A stretch of 64,000 nt of DNA from Pseudoxanthomonas dokdonensis (GCF_001431405.1 NZ_LDJL01000004.1:248001-312000); one strand, 5' to 3'. Shown: positions 25,721-35,137, counted from the first letter of the stretch. A program made the numbers and translations. Notes: generated by a model from the letters alone, not told the origin.

Positions 25721-26596
25721 GCTCTATACCGACGCACTCGGCAGCCCAGTGGCCACTACCAGCGCTGCGGGTACAGTGATCGACCGTAACGACTACGAGC
25801 CTTATGGCGCCATCATAGGCAAGCCCGGCTATGGCGGCATTGGCTTCACCGGCCATGTACAGGACGCGGCCACTGGACTAACCTACATGCAGCAGCGCTA
25901 TTACGAACCGATGCTGGGGGTGTTCCTCAGCGTGGACCCGGTGACGGCGTACGACAGCAAAGATTGGCGGCATTTCAACCGCTATGCTTACGCTTATAAC
26001 AAGCCTTACAAATTCACCGATCCGGATGGGCGATGCCCATGGTGTGTGGGCGCAGGAATTGGTGTTGATCTTGAGATCGCACGCCAAGTTGTAACCGGCG
26101 AGATCAAAGATACGAGTCTTAAGGCATAGCGAGCAACATTGGTAAAGCTGTTGTTGCTGGCGCTGCCGGTGCCCCTGGTGCAGGAATTGGGTCAGGTGTC
26201 GCAAAACTAACAGCAAGTGTCGCAGTTCGAGCTGCGGCGAACACGGCGGCAGGGGCTGCGATTGGTGCTGCATCTACTGGCGCGAACAATGCGATCGACG
26301 GGAAGAGCGTGACAGAAGGAATAGATAAAGGTGCACTAGTAGGTGGCGCCCTAGGGGGAGCTGGATCTTTGGCAGGGGATGCGGCTGACGCATTGAAGTC
26401 AGCGGCTAGTTCGAAGTACGTGAATGGCATTCCTCTTGTAGAAAGAAATCTACTCGAACACATGAAAAGAGCAGATCCAGCGCGTAGCGCGAACCCAAAG
26501 GCAGTGGGTGCCGAGGCTGCGGGCGCGACGGGGGGTAATACAATCTCGAATTCTGGCGGTCTGGCGGAGTCGTGCGGAGCTCAGAAAAAATGCTAG
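25721..26596 (+). pseudogene. Rhs core tail plus C-terminal toxin region, frameshifted
   Basis: Starts in the core at LYTDALGSPVATTSAAG, runs through YEPYG, GFTGHVQDAATGLTYMQQRYY and GVFLSVDPVTAY to the FTDPDGR core end, then into a unique tip. A stop at 26127 interrupts it. One extra G at AAGG (26121-26124) would join the next frame as SLKGIASNIGKAVVAGAAG, which continues Gly/Ala-rich (typical linker), then KYVNGIPLVERNLLEHMKR, ending at 26596. The tip has no recognised catalytic motif and looks truncated. No start codon is expected, because orphan Rhs-CT modules lack one. Confidence 0.7.
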
Positions 26597-26598
26597 AC

Positions 26599-26832
26599 AT
26601 GAGCAAGAGAGGTCTATTGTTGGTTGTACTGAACGCATTCTCGGATGCGATTGCGATAGCGATTCTGGGCATTTTCGCAGAGGTTCTGTACCGTCTATTT
26701 GTTCACTTTGATGCCATGAGTCATGGCATGGAATTTTTTCCAATGCTGGCGTGCTTCGCAGTAGCAGCCATACTTATTGTCATCAAACTTCCGAGCGTGG
26801 CTAGAGCCTGGAAGGCTGTAAAAAAGACGTAG
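26599..26832 (+). CDS. Small membrane protein, candidate immunity to the adjacent Rhs tip
   Basis: 77 residues from MSKRGLLLV (an earlier in-frame ATG at 26590 is possible). Two hydrophobic segments (~5-30 and ~40-61). It begins 3 bp after the toxin-tip frame stops, the tight spacing expected of toxin-immunity pairs. No family recognised. Confidence 0.5.
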   Translation: MSKRGLLLVVLNAFSDAIAIAILGIFAEVLYRLFVHFDAMSHGMEFFPMLACFAVAAILIVIKLPSVARAWKAVKKT

Positions 26833-26915
26833 ACAGTTAATGCACATCCATAATGCAAGAGGCCCGCCGATGGTGCGCCTCTTGCTGTTGGAGCTGGTGA
26901 TCGCGTTCAGCCAGC

Positions 26916-26945
26916 GTAGCTCAGGTAAGCACAGCGCACCCGGGG
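26916..26945 (+). repeat. GTAG/CCCGGGT palindromic repeat R4 (diverged)
   Basis: GTAGCTCAGGTAAGCACAGCGCACCCGGGG; the left arm carries mutations. The next Rhs remnant starts directly after it. Confidence 0.65.
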
Positions 26946-27370
26946 CTCTTCAATGGCATCACCCACACGATGACGCAGAATGCGCGGCAACTGCCAGCGC
27001 GCAGCAGTGACAGCAACAATGCCATGGACCTGGACTGCCGCTATGACAAAGTTGGCAACGTCAACGTCAGTGTCGACTTTGTCGATGGCCGTCAGACCCG
27101 CAGCATGCGTTACGACAAGCTCAACCGGCTGACCCAAACCACGTCCATCATGTTCGGCTCCGCCAGCTACGGCTACGACAAGCTGAACAACCTGTTGAGC
27201 ATGCAGGTCGGCTGAGGCAGCAAGAAGCGGAACTACGGTTACTACTACTATTCCCGCAACCGCCTGGCCAACGTCACTGACCGAGGAACCGGCGCCACGG
27301 TCATCGGCCTGGAGTACGACGCCCAAGGCAACCTGGCCAACAAGAACGGGCAGGTGTTCACGTTGTGCAG
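26946..27370 (+). pseudogene. Rhs core remnant with in-frame stop
   Basis: Reads FNGITHTMTQNARQLPARSSD, then YD-repeat text (RYDKLNRLTQTTS, YGYDKLNNLLSMQVG). A TGA at 27213-27215 stands where the intact gene has GGA. The frame then continues KRNYGYYYYSRNRLANVTDRG to about 27363. It closely matches the remnant at 35169-35577 and is closer to it than to the intact gene at 33193-33610. No start or toxin tip. Confidence 0.8.
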
Positions 27371-27423
27371 TGCCGTTATTGCCATAAGGCAGTGATACAT
27401 CAATACCGTCAAGGTATCGGTAA

Positions 27424-27533
27424 CGGCCAGTTCGCCGGTCAGCAGTGCCAGCAGGAACAGGCCCAGCAGCAGGGCGCTGGGCAGGCCGAGCTGGATCGGG
27501 TTGAGCGCTGGGGCGGCGCGGCCGAGTACGCCG
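27424..27533 (-). pseudogene. Duplicated 110-bp fragment of fliR
   Basis: Identical over 110 bp to 35862-35971 inside fliR except for one base (GAGCGCTGG versus GAGCGCCGG). It encodes VLGRAAPALNPIQLGLPSA... of FliR, and the sequences on both sides are unrelated to fliR. It lies in the same orientation as the real gene, 8438 bp away, and records a duplication or recombination at the fliR 3' region. Confidence 0.9.
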
Positions 27534-27556
27534 CGCCGCAGATCTCTCACAACCTA

Positions 27557-27572
27557 AGGCACCACGCTTGCA
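27557..27572 (+). promoter_or_regulatory. Candidate sigma-54 promoter in front of the rhs genes
   Basis: AGGCAC-CACGC-TTGCA has the GG-N10-GC core of sigma-54 promoters and points at the rhs genes, 291 bp upstream of the first start. It begins 24 bp beyond the fliR fragment. Confidence 0.4.
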
Positions 27573-27863
27573 TGGAGCGGAAGAAGTTAGCGATTTGCTC
27601 CATGTTGAATCGTCAGCGGCAACCGCAAGCGAAGACTTGAGAACCGCAGAAGCTTTCAGATGACGAGATCTACGTGCGGATCATTCTTCTGCGATGGCTG
27701 AAGCGAGACTGACAAGCAGCGTCGCTAGCGACCAACTCGCGGGCAGTTATGTGCGCGCCATCAAATGTGATTCAATTCGTGTTGAAAGCGGCGCGATTCA
27801 TCTGCTATACATGCTGCCAGTGGAAACGGTCGGCATGCCGCCGGCAGTCAAAGGGGAACAGGG
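27573..27863. other. Non-coding leader of the rhs genes
   Basis: About 290 bp with no convincing gene. Short open frames here lack ribosome-binding sites and family likeness. It probably carries the long 5' untranslated region or other promoters of rhs. GGGGAACAGGG just before 27864 may serve as ribosome-binding site. Confidence 0.4.
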
Positions 27864-30575
27864 ATGTTGCATTCCGAACGTACAAGGGCGTTGTTTGTCG
27901 CAGCTGTCACTGCCGTGGTCGCCATCGCTGCCATACCGCACGCCAAAGCGATCGAGCCTTACGTCGAGTACCGCAAGCAGGTCGAGAAGGCCGAGTCGAT
28001 TGATGCCCTCAAGCCGGATCTGATGGGCGAGCAGGTCAGCCTGTACGACGGCAGCACGCGCTTTGAAGTCACCGATATCAGCATTCCTGGTAACAACAGT
28101 TTGCCGGTGCAGCTTGTCCGCAGCTGGTCTATCGAGTTGCGTGTACTCTCGCCCGGTGGCGGTTCCAGTAGAGACGATTCTCTCGGTGGCATCGGCAATT
28201 GGACACTGGAAGTTCCCTATATCGCGGGAAGCTTCGATGCACAGTTCAACTGGAAGGGCGGATATCCCGGCCACGGCTCGGACGTTTCCGATAGTCGTTG
28301 CTCGAAAGCGATCTGGCCGGGAACGTCACAGGGATTTTTGCTCAACGACATCTGGCAGGGCAATGCGGTCACCATCCCGGGGCAGGGCTCTCGGGTAATG
28401 CTGGCGGTGGATGCGGATAACCCGCCTCCTGTCGGCGGTAGTGCGCAGGTCTGGACGACCAAAGACCATGACCGCTTCAGCTGCATTCCGATGAAAAGCG
28501 GCCTTACCGGCGAAGGCTTCCTGATGACCGATGCCAGTGGGGTCAAGTACTACTTCGACACCGCGGTGTCGCGGACGGCGGCAAAAATCAACGTTCCAGG
28601 AAACACGACACTGCGGGTCCGCACTTATCTGCTCGCTTCACGGGTACAGGATCGCTTTGGGAACTACGTCGACTACACCTATGACGGCAATGGCCAGCCG
28701 GTACGCATCCAGTCAAGCGATGGCCGCTTGATCAGCCTGTCATACAGCGAGGGAAATTTGACCAGTGCTACTGCCAATGGTCGAACCTGGTCGTACCACT
28801 ATGCCGGGGCATCGGGGCAGACACTGGCGAGCGTGGATCTCCCTGATGGCTCGCGCTGGCTGTATGAGCCGGTTGGCAGCCTGACCGTGGGCAGTCCAGT
28901 GGATGACAGCTCCTCCGAGCCAAGCTGTCTGGGACAGGAGTTGTATGCGGATTTTGGGTTGAATGTCACCCATCCCTCCGGTGCAAAAGGTCGATTTTCA
29001 TTTTCCAATACCCGGCATTACCGCTCCGGTGTGCCTAAGTCCTACTGTTCAAGCAGAACGTACAACGACAGCCTGCAGGATCAGCGCCTGGTCTATACGC
29101 TCCAGGCCCCTTACTACTGGGATGTCATGAGCCTGTACAGCAAGGAGATCACCGGCGCCGGTCTGCCCGGCTACACATGGAGCTACAGTTACGACAACGG
29201 CTTCCAACCGCTATGGAGCGGCAACTTCAGCCAGGGGCCGTGTTCCACCTGCGTGCAGGAGAAAACCAACCGGGTGACCAACCCGGACGGCAGCAAGAGC
29301 CTCAGTCGATTCGGGATCGTGCTGGCGGGTAATGAAGCCCGCGAACTGGGTAGCAGTGTCCTGGCGGCGGACGGCAAGGTGATGCGGACGCAAAGCAACC
29401 TCTACCTTTCCGATGCGGAGGCAGTCGGCCAGCCTTTCAATCCGAAATGGGGCAACGGACCAGGAAGTCTTTTTCAGAATGAAGCCAAGGTGCGGCCTGT
29501 TGTTGTCCGCGAGATCCTGCAGGACGGCGTCACCTTCCGTTCCGCGTTCAACACCGGTTGCGTCACCGCGGGCAAGCTCTGCGCTGATGCGCTGGCACGG
29601 CCGACAATGGAAACCGAAAGCAACAGCCTGGGCTATGCACGCACCAACAAGACCGAGTACTACGACAACACGTCGGTCTGGGTGATCGGTCAGGTCTCCA
29701 AGTCATGGACCAACAATGTTCTGGTCAGCGAGACCAGCTATAACGCTAGCACAGCGCTGCCAGTGACGATAAAAAGTTTCGGCAAGATCGAGCAGGCCCT
29801 CACCTATAACGCTGACGGGACCGTGGCAACCGTGGCCGACGGCAATGGCAATAAAACCTCCCTGTCGTCATGGAAGCGCGGCACGCCGCAGCTGATTGCC
29901 TATGCCGATGGCACAACCCAGTCTGCTGTTGTTGACCCGAACGGCTGGCTGCAGTCGGTCACCGACGAAAATGGTTTTGTCACTGCTTATACATACGACT
30001 CACTGGGACGGTTGGCGAGCACGACCTACCCGACCGGTGACAGTACCGCCTGGCATCCTACGACTTACACGTTCGAGTACCGTAATGCTGCCGAGCATGG
30101 TCTGCCAGCCGGGCATTGGCTGCGTCGTCAGAACACCGGAAATCATCGCAGGAACACATTCCTGGACGCGCTGTGGCGACCGGTGCTGGTGCATGAGTAC
30201 GATGCGGCCGATGTCGAGGGCACGCTGGTCGGCACCAGCACGCAGTATGACAGCGAGGGTCGTGTCAGCTTCACGTCCTATCCGGCAAACAATCGCGTAC
30301 CACCGCTGCAGGGCGTATGGACCGAGTACGACGCCCTGGGCCGTACCACGGCGGTGGCACAGGACAGCGAACTTGGCGTTCTGACCACCGTCACCGACTA
30401 TCTGCCCGGCTTCAAGACCCGCACCACAGACCCGAACAAGGGTTACACGACGACGAGCTATCAGGTGTTTGCAACGCCGACACAGGAATATCCCGCGTTG
30501 ATTGAACAGCCTGAAGGGGTCACGACCGAGATCAACCGTGACGTGTTTGGCAAGCCGCTCGAGTTGACGCGCTAG
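27864..30575 (+). CDS. Secreted Rhs/YD-repeat protein, N-terminal shell half
   Basis: 903 residues. The N-terminal signal peptide (residues 1-29, ending AIPHAKA) predicts Sec export. The N-terminal region (LPVQLVRSW...GGIGNWTLEVPY) resembles the start of secreted YD-repeat proteins. Residues ~200-860 hold many YD-type repeats (NYVDYTYDGNGQPVRIQSS, ENGFVTAYTYDSLGRLAST, WTEYDALGRTTAV). It ends at TAG 30573-30575 without the Rhs core signature or a toxin tip. The second rhs gene follows after 28 bp, so the two are almost certainly one transcript and perhaps one shell. N-terminal PAAR or VgrG-type motifs of type VI-linked Rhs proteins are absent. Confidence 0.85.
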   Translation: MLHSERTRALFVAAVTAVVAIAAIPHAKAIEPYVEYRKQVEKAESIDALKPDLMGEQVSLYDGSTRFEVTDISIPGNNSLPVQLVRSWSIELRVLSPGGGSSRDDSLGGIGNWTLEVPYIAGSFDAQFNWKGGYPGHGSDVSDSRCSKAIWPGTSQGFLLNDIWQGNAVTIPGQGSRVMLAVDADNPPPVGGSAQVWTTKDHDRFSCIPMKSGLTGEGFLMTDASGVKYYFDTAVSRTAAKINVPGNTTLRVRTYLLASRVQDRFGNYVDYTYDGNGQPVRIQSSDGRLISLSYSEGNLTSATANGRTWSYHYAGASGQTLASVDLPDGSRWLYEPVGSLTVGSPVDDSSSEPSCLGQELYADFGLNVTHPSGAKGRFSFSNTRHYRSGVPKSYCSSRTYNDSLQDQRLVYTLQAPYYWDVMSLYSKEITGAGLPGYTWSYSYDNGFQPLWSGNFSQGPCSTCVQEKTNRVTNPDGSKSLSRFGIVLAGNEARELGSSVLAADGKVMRTQSNLYLSDAEAVGQPFNPKWGNGPGSLFQNEAKVRPVVVREILQDGVTFRSAFNTGCVTAGKLCADALARPTMETESNSLGYARTNKTEYYDNTSVWVIGQVSKSWTNNVLVSETSYNASTALPVTIKSFGKIEQALTYNADGTVATVADGNGNKTSLSSWKRGTPQLIAYADGTTQSAVVDPNGWLQSVTDENGFVTAYTYDSLGRLASTTYPTGDSTAWHPTTYTFEYRNAAEHGLPAGHWLRRQNTGNHRRNTFLDALWRPVLVHEYDAADVEGTLVGTSTQYDSEGRVSFTSYPANNRVPPLQGVWTEYDALGRTTAVAQDSELGVLTTVTDYLPGFKTRTTDPNKGYTTTSYQVFATPTQEYPALIEQPEGVTTEINRDVFGKPLELTR

Positions 30576-30603
30576 AACTGAACTGGAAACAAGGGGATCC
30601 GAA

Positions 30604-33600
30604 ATGGAATTCATGCGACGCACCACGCAGTCCAGGCATGCGACCAGCTGGCTGATGCTGTTCCTTCTGGCAGCCACGCCGATACCGTCGGTACTCGCCG
30701 CAAACGAGCCATCGCTGGCCATAAATGTTTGCGATGTACCCCTGTTTGTCGCCAATGGTGGGACGGTCACGGCCAGTGGAAATCCGCCTTGTCCTGGACC
30801 CGGCGTGAAAGCCGAGGATGCGAAATTTGTCAGTCAGTCGGTGCCGACGACCATGGTGGTCGGTCAGCCGTACCAGGTACGCGTCGACATGCGCAACACC
30901 GGTAGCAACCTCTGGATCGGCAAGTATCAGCTCATGTCCGATAACCGGGTCTGGGGAACCAACATCGTGCCGACCCCGGGAACCCCGGGCGAAGGCCAAA
31001 CCGCCAGTTTCAGGTTCGGCGTTACCGCGCCGCTGAGCGCGGGTTCCCATTTGTTTGGATGGGCCATGACCAGCGATGCCCGCACCAATTTCGGTGAGCA
31101 TAGCCCCGGTACGTTCATCAACGTATTGCCCTCCGTGGTCAAGGGCTACATCGACGGTATCAAAAGCAACAGCATTGTCGGCTGGGCCTGTTCCACTCGT
31201 CTTGATTTTCCCATCAAGGTACAGCTGTATGCAGGTGGGCCGGCGGGTACGGGCTCTCTGATCGGTACTTACAACACCGGCCAGACAAGTGAGTCGGCCA
31301 TTGCCACGGCGTGCCAGGCGCAGGGCAGTGCATATCGCTTCAGCATCCCGATCACCACCGCCATGGTGACCGCTCACCCGGGCAAGAGCATCTACATGCA
31401 CGGCCTTTCGCCGGTAGGTGCGGGCAACGCTGCTCTGTCAAAGGGCGGCAGCTACAAACTTCCGGTCAACAAGTTGCCGACCATCAGCCTGACCTCGCCG
31501 GCCCCCGATGCCGTAGTCAATGCGCCGGGCACGTTCACCCTGACCGCCAGTGTCAACGATCCCGACGATGGCATCGCCAGCGTTGCTTTCTACAAAGGCA
31601 GCACACTGCTGGCGACTGATACCTCGGCACCCTTTACCCATACTGTCAGCAATCTTGCGGCCGGTAGCTACAGCTTCAAAGCTGTCGCCAAGGATACGCG
31701 TGGCGCCAGCACCACCTCAGCGGTCATTTCCACCAGGGTCAACGCCTATCCCAGCGTCAGCATGACTGCACCTGCCAATAACAGCACCGGGGTGACCCCG
31801 GCCACGATGACGCTCAAGGCCAACGCCGCTGACAGCGACGGCAGCATTGCCAACGTCGTGTTCTATCAAACAGTCAATGGCGTCACCAAAGCCCTCAACA
31901 CTGACTCTGCCGCCCCGTACGAGTACAAGCTGACCGGGATGATCGTTGGCGAGCACTTGTTGTATGCCGTCGCCAAGGACAACTGGGGTGCTACTCGCAC
32001 CTCGGCCAAGGTCAAAGTCACCGTGGTGGCCAACCAGGCGCCGACGGTCAGCATCGTTTCACCTGCCGACGGGGCGACCATTCCGTTGCCGCCGGGTAGT
32101 GTGACGTTGAAAGCCAGCGCCTCTGATGCTGATGGCGGAGTGGACAGTGTTGCATTCTACGATGGCACAACGCTGCTCAATACCGATAAAGCCGCACCGT
32201 ATGAGTACACCGCGACCAATCTCGCCAAGGGCACGCATGTCTTCAAGGCGGTAGCCACCGATATCGGCAATGGCAAGACCACCTCGAAAACCGTCACCGT
32301 GACCGTGGTCGACAATGCTGCGCCAGAGGTGTCCGTGGTCTGGCCGACCGATGGTGCGACACTGCATGGCCCCGCATCGCCGACGCTCAAGGCGGTTGCC
32401 AGTGACAGTGATGGCAGTGTCGCCAGCGTGGTTTTCTACCAGGATGGCAAGGTGCTGGGTACCGACACCAGCGTTCCGTATGAGTATACGGTCAGCAATC
32501 TTCCGGTTGGCAGCTATTCCTTCAAGGCAGTTGCCAAGGACAACCTCGGCATCAGCACGACATCGGCCAGCATCAAGATCAGCGTCATCCAGGGTGATCC
32601 GTCCAACCAGTCTCCTGGCACGCTTACCCGCAAGTTCACCTACGACCAGCACCAGCGCCTGTGCCGCACCGACGAACCGGAAACCGGGGCCACGCTGATG
32701 GGCTACGACAACGCCAACAACCTGGCCTGGTCCGCTGCCGGTGTCAGTGGAATAGGCTCTGGTTGCCAGGCCAGCAGCACGGCGGCAGTGGCCGCACGTC
32801 GGGTCGACCGCAGTTATGACCAGCGTAACCGCCTGTTGACACTCGATTTTCCGGATGGGAACGGTAATCAAAGCTGGACGTACACCGCCGATGGCCAGCC
32901 GGCGCAGGTCACTACCAGCAACAACGCCGGTACCAGCGTCGTGGTCAATTCCTATGGCTATAACAAGCGCCGCTTGCTGACCACCGATACCCAGAAGATT
33001 ACCGGTTGGGGCACCTACACCGTCAGCAACACATACAACGCCAACGGCCATCTACAGCGCCTTGGCTACTCGGCCAACTACGACGGCATGGAAGTGGACT
33101 ATGCCCCCAATGCGCTGGGACAGCCGACGCGCGCCGGCACCTTTGCTAGCAATGTGCGCTACTACCCCAATGGCGCCATCAAGCAATTCACCTACGGCAA
33201 CGGCATCACCCATACGATGACCCAGAACGCGCGGCAACTGCCCGCGCGCAGTCTGGACAGTCATAACGCGCTGACGCTGGACTACAGTTACGACAAGCTG
33301 GGTAATGTCAACGCCATTACCGACCTGGTCGATGGCCGTCAGACCCGCAGCATGCGTTACGACAAGCTCAACCGTCTGACCCAAACCACGTCCAGCATGT
33401 TCGGCACCGCCAGCTATGGCTATGACAAGTTGGACAACCTGTTGAGCATGCAGGTCGGCGGAGGCAGCAAGAAGCGGAATTACGGTTATTACTACGATTC
33501 CCGCAATCGCCTGGTCAACGTCACGGACCGCGGAACCGGTGCCACGGTCATCGGTCTTGAATACGACGCGCAAGGCAACCTGGCCAACAGGAACGGCCAG

Positions 33601-34704
33601 GTGTTCACGTTTGACATGGGCAATCGCCTGCGTGATGTGCCAGACAAGGAGGGCCAGTACTCTTACGATGCAATGGGGCGGCGGGCACAGAACCGGCGCT
33701 TTGCTGGCGGCACCAGCCCTACCCGCAGCTTCTATTCGCAGCAAGGCCAGCTGCTGTTCAACCAGGACCAGCGGCTTGATAAGCGGAGGGAGTTCATCTA
33801 CCTGGGCGGCAGCCTGATTGCCGAACGCAGCCACCCGACCAAGGCCGCCACGCCAGTGACGGTGACCTATCAGCATACGGATGCACTGGGCACCCCGATT
33901 GCGGTAAGCAGTGCCGACAAAGCGATTATCGAAAGAAGCGAGTACGAGCCCTATGGTCAACTGCTCAATCGCCCAGTGACCAGCGGCCCCGGATTCACCG
34001 GCCATATGCAAGACCCGGCGACTGGGCTAACCTACATGCAACAGCGCTATTACGACCCTGAACTGGGGCGCTTCCTGAGCGTGGACCCGGTGACCGCGTA
34101 TAGCAATCCGGTGGGGATGTTCAATCGTTACAAGTATGCCGCGAACAATCCGTATCGGTTTATTGATCCGGATGGGCGCTACGAGAAGTTGACGGGGACG
34201 AATTTAAGTGCAGGTGCGATTTCTGCATCGGCAGCTAAATCCGGAGAGCGCAACGTAAAGGGTCAAGCAAAGGACCCCGGATCCCCTAACAATACTATTG
34301 GCAGAGGGGTTGCTGCCGCAGTACTTGGTTCTTTGTTTTCCAAGGCGGCTGAAAATGCTCAGAAAAATGAGGAGGGTAGTCAGGGTGACGATAGGAAATC
34401 AGATAAAGAACAGCGACCCAGTAAAACACCGAATCGTGGTGAGCCAGGTTCGGTCCATGTCAATCCAGGAAGTGGTCAAGAGCGTCTTTATGGTGATGAC
34501 GGATTGCCTGCGTATGATGTTGACTATGACCACGATCATGGAGGAGCAGGTAAGCCTCACGATCATGAGTGGACGCGGGCGCCAGATGGGAGGCCGATTA
34601 GAAGCTTGCCTATTCCGGCACCTCTGCGTGATCCAACCAGAGGCCCTCGTACTAACGGCATCAGGGATGCAAATAGACTCCCTAGGCCGGGTAGTTCTGA
34701 TTGA
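30604..34704 (+). CDS. Secreted Rhs protein with Ig-like repeats, Rhs core and C-terminal toxin tip
   Basis: 1366 residues. Signal peptide ~1-35 (...ATPIPSVLAA). Residues ~70-165 resemble the NBR1/BRCA1-neighbour Ig-like domain (FVSQSVPTTMVVGQPYQV, NTGSNLW). A Cys-containing beta domain covers ~172-275, then four Ig-like repeats 288-663 and YD repeats ~672-1060. The Rhs core follows, with YEPYGQ, GFTGHMQDPATGLTYMQQRYY and LGRFLSVDPV, ending IDPDGR near 1193. The last ~170 residues are unique: an Ala/Gly linker, a charged KSDKEQRPSK stretch, then a motif RLYGDDGLPAYDVDYDHDHG...KPHDHEW near residues 1298-1325. Dense His/Asp hint at a metal-binding hydrolase or nuclease, but no family is assigned. 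Confidence 0.85.
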   Translation: MEFMRRTTQSRHATSWLMLFLLAATPIPSVLAANEPSLAINVCDVPLFVANGGTVTASGNPPCPGPGVKAEDAKFVSQSVPTTMVVGQPYQVRVDMRNTGSNLWIGKYQLMSDNRVWGTNIVPTPGTPGEGQTASFRFGVTAPLSAGSHLFGWAMTSDARTNFGEHSPGTFINVLPSVVKGYIDGIKSNSIVGWACSTRLDFPIKVQLYAGGPAGTGSLIGTYNTGQTSESAIATACQAQGSAYRFSIPITTAMVTAHPGKSIYMHGLSPVGAGNAALSKGGSYKLPVNKLPTISLTSPAPDAVVNAPGTFTLTASVNDPDDGIASVAFYKGSTLLATDTSAPFTHTVSNLAAGSYSFKAVAKDTRGASTTSAVISTRVNAYPSVSMTAPANNSTGVTPATMTLKANAADSDGSIANVVFYQTVNGVTKALNTDSAAPYEYKLTGMIVGEHLLYAVAKDNWGATRTSAKVKVTVVANQAPTVSIVSPADGATIPLPPGSVTLKASASDADGGVDSVAFYDGTTLLNTDKAAPYEYTATNLAKGTHVFKAVATDIGNGKTTSKTVTVTVVDNAAPEVSVVWPTDGATLHGPASPTLKAVASDSDGSVASVVFYQDGKVLGTDTSVPYEYTVSNLPVGSYSFKAVAKDNLGISTTSASIKISVIQGDPSNQSPGTLTRKFTYDQHQRLCRTDEPETGATLMGYDNANNLAWSAAGVSGIGSGCQASSTAAVAARRVDRSYDQRNRLLTLDFPDGNGNQSWTYTADGQPAQVTTSNNAGTSVVVNSYGYNKRRLLTTDTQKITGWGTYTVSNTYNANGHLQRLGYSANYDGMEVDYAPNALGQPTRAGTFASNVRYYPNGAIKQFTYGNGITHTMTQNARQLPARSLDSHNALTLDYSYDKLGNVNAITDLVDGRQTRSMRYDKLNRLTQTTSSMFGTASYGYDKLDNLLSMQVGGGSKKRNYGYYYDSRNRLVNVTDRGTGATVIGLEYDAQGNLANRNGQVFTFDMGNRLRDVPDKEGQYSYDAMGRRAQNRRFAGGTSPTRSFYSQQGQLLFNQDQRLDKRREFIYLGGSLIAERSHPTKAATPVTVTYQHTDALGTPIAVSSADKAIIERSEYEPYGQLLNRPVTSGPGFTGHMQDPATGLTYMQQRYYDPELGRFLSVDPVTAYSNPVGMFNRYKYAANNPYRFIDPDGRYEKLTGTNLSAGAISASAAKSGERNVKGQAKDPGSPNNTIGRGVAAAVLGSLFSKAAENAQKNEEGSQGDDRKSDKEQRPSKTPNRGEPGSVHVNPGSGQERLYGDDGLPAYDVDYDHDHGGAGKPHDHEWTRAPDGRPIRSLPIPAPLRDPTRGPRTNGIRDANRLPRPGSSD
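31466..32590 (+). repeat. Four tandem Ig-like domain repeats in the second Rhs protein
   Basis: Repeats of about 93 codons begin at TISLTSPAPDAV, SVSMTAPANNST, TVSIVSPADGAT and EVSVVWPTDGAT. Each shares the pattern LKA-A-DSDGSVASVVFY ... PYEYT-NL--G-Y-FKAVAKD. They are typical surface-exposed bacterial Ig domains and probably act as a stalk or adhesive part ahead of the YD shell. Confidence 0.8.
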
Positions 34705-34728
34705 TTACGGAATTGGAGGTAGGTGATT

Positions 34729-35118
34729 TTGAAACTGCATGACTCAAGCGTTGTGTCGATATGCCTGGATGATGGAGGAAGCAGTATCACGATTATGTTT
34801 GAAGGTGTTGATGGTATTAAGCATGAGTTGAAAGCTGTTGATGTTGTTGTATTAAGGGTGGTTGACATGCAGCAGAAAAATATCGTATCGAGAGCTATAG
34901 TTTCTACATACGATAAAATGTCAAAGGAAGACATGGACTACATAATTTCTTGGTCCGTAAAAGATAGTGAGGGGGGGGTATATTTAAATGAATCGTCAAT
35001 TCGAGACTATCTGTCGAAGGCGATAAATGGGAGTTTGGCAGTTTGTTACATTGAGCCGTCGCAAGGGGCGGAAATCGCGTGTCTTGCGAGAGAGATAAGT
35101 ATTGTTAAGCGTAATTAA
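34729..35118 (+). CDS. Candidate immunity protein of the Rhs toxin tip
   Basis: 129 residues from TTG 34729 (GGAGG 9 bases upstream; GTG 34723 is only 3 bases from it). No signal peptide or membrane helix, so cytoplasmic. It starts 24 bp after the Rhs toxin stop, uses AT-rich codons unlike the shell genes, and is followed by a repeat and core remnant. These are the standard features of the immunity gene to an Rhs tip. Mixed alpha/beta composition; family not recognised. A cytoplasmic immunity protein fits a toxin acting in the cytoplasm. Confidence 0.65.
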   Translation: MKLHDSSVVSICLDDGGSSITIMFEGVDGIKHELKAVDVVVLRVVDMQQKNIVSRAIVSTYDKMSKEDMDYIISWSVKDSEGGVYLNESSIRDYLSKAINGSLAVCYIEPSQGAEIACLAREISIVKRN

Positions 35119-35137
35119 AACAGCCGGCGTAGCCAGC

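Noticed and set aside
27248-27550. 100-codon minus-strand open frame over the fliR fragment
   Set aside because: Only 35 codons are FliR; the rest is the reverse of Rhs remnant DNA, so it is not a gene.
27694-28023. 109-codon plus-strand open frame before the first rhs gene
   Set aside because: It overlaps the signal-peptide region of rhs in another frame and has no family likeness or ribosome site.
31466-32590. Tandem repeats considered as a CRISPR or minisatellite array
   Set aside because: The period is ~280 bp, in frame and protein-level; these are Ig-like domains.
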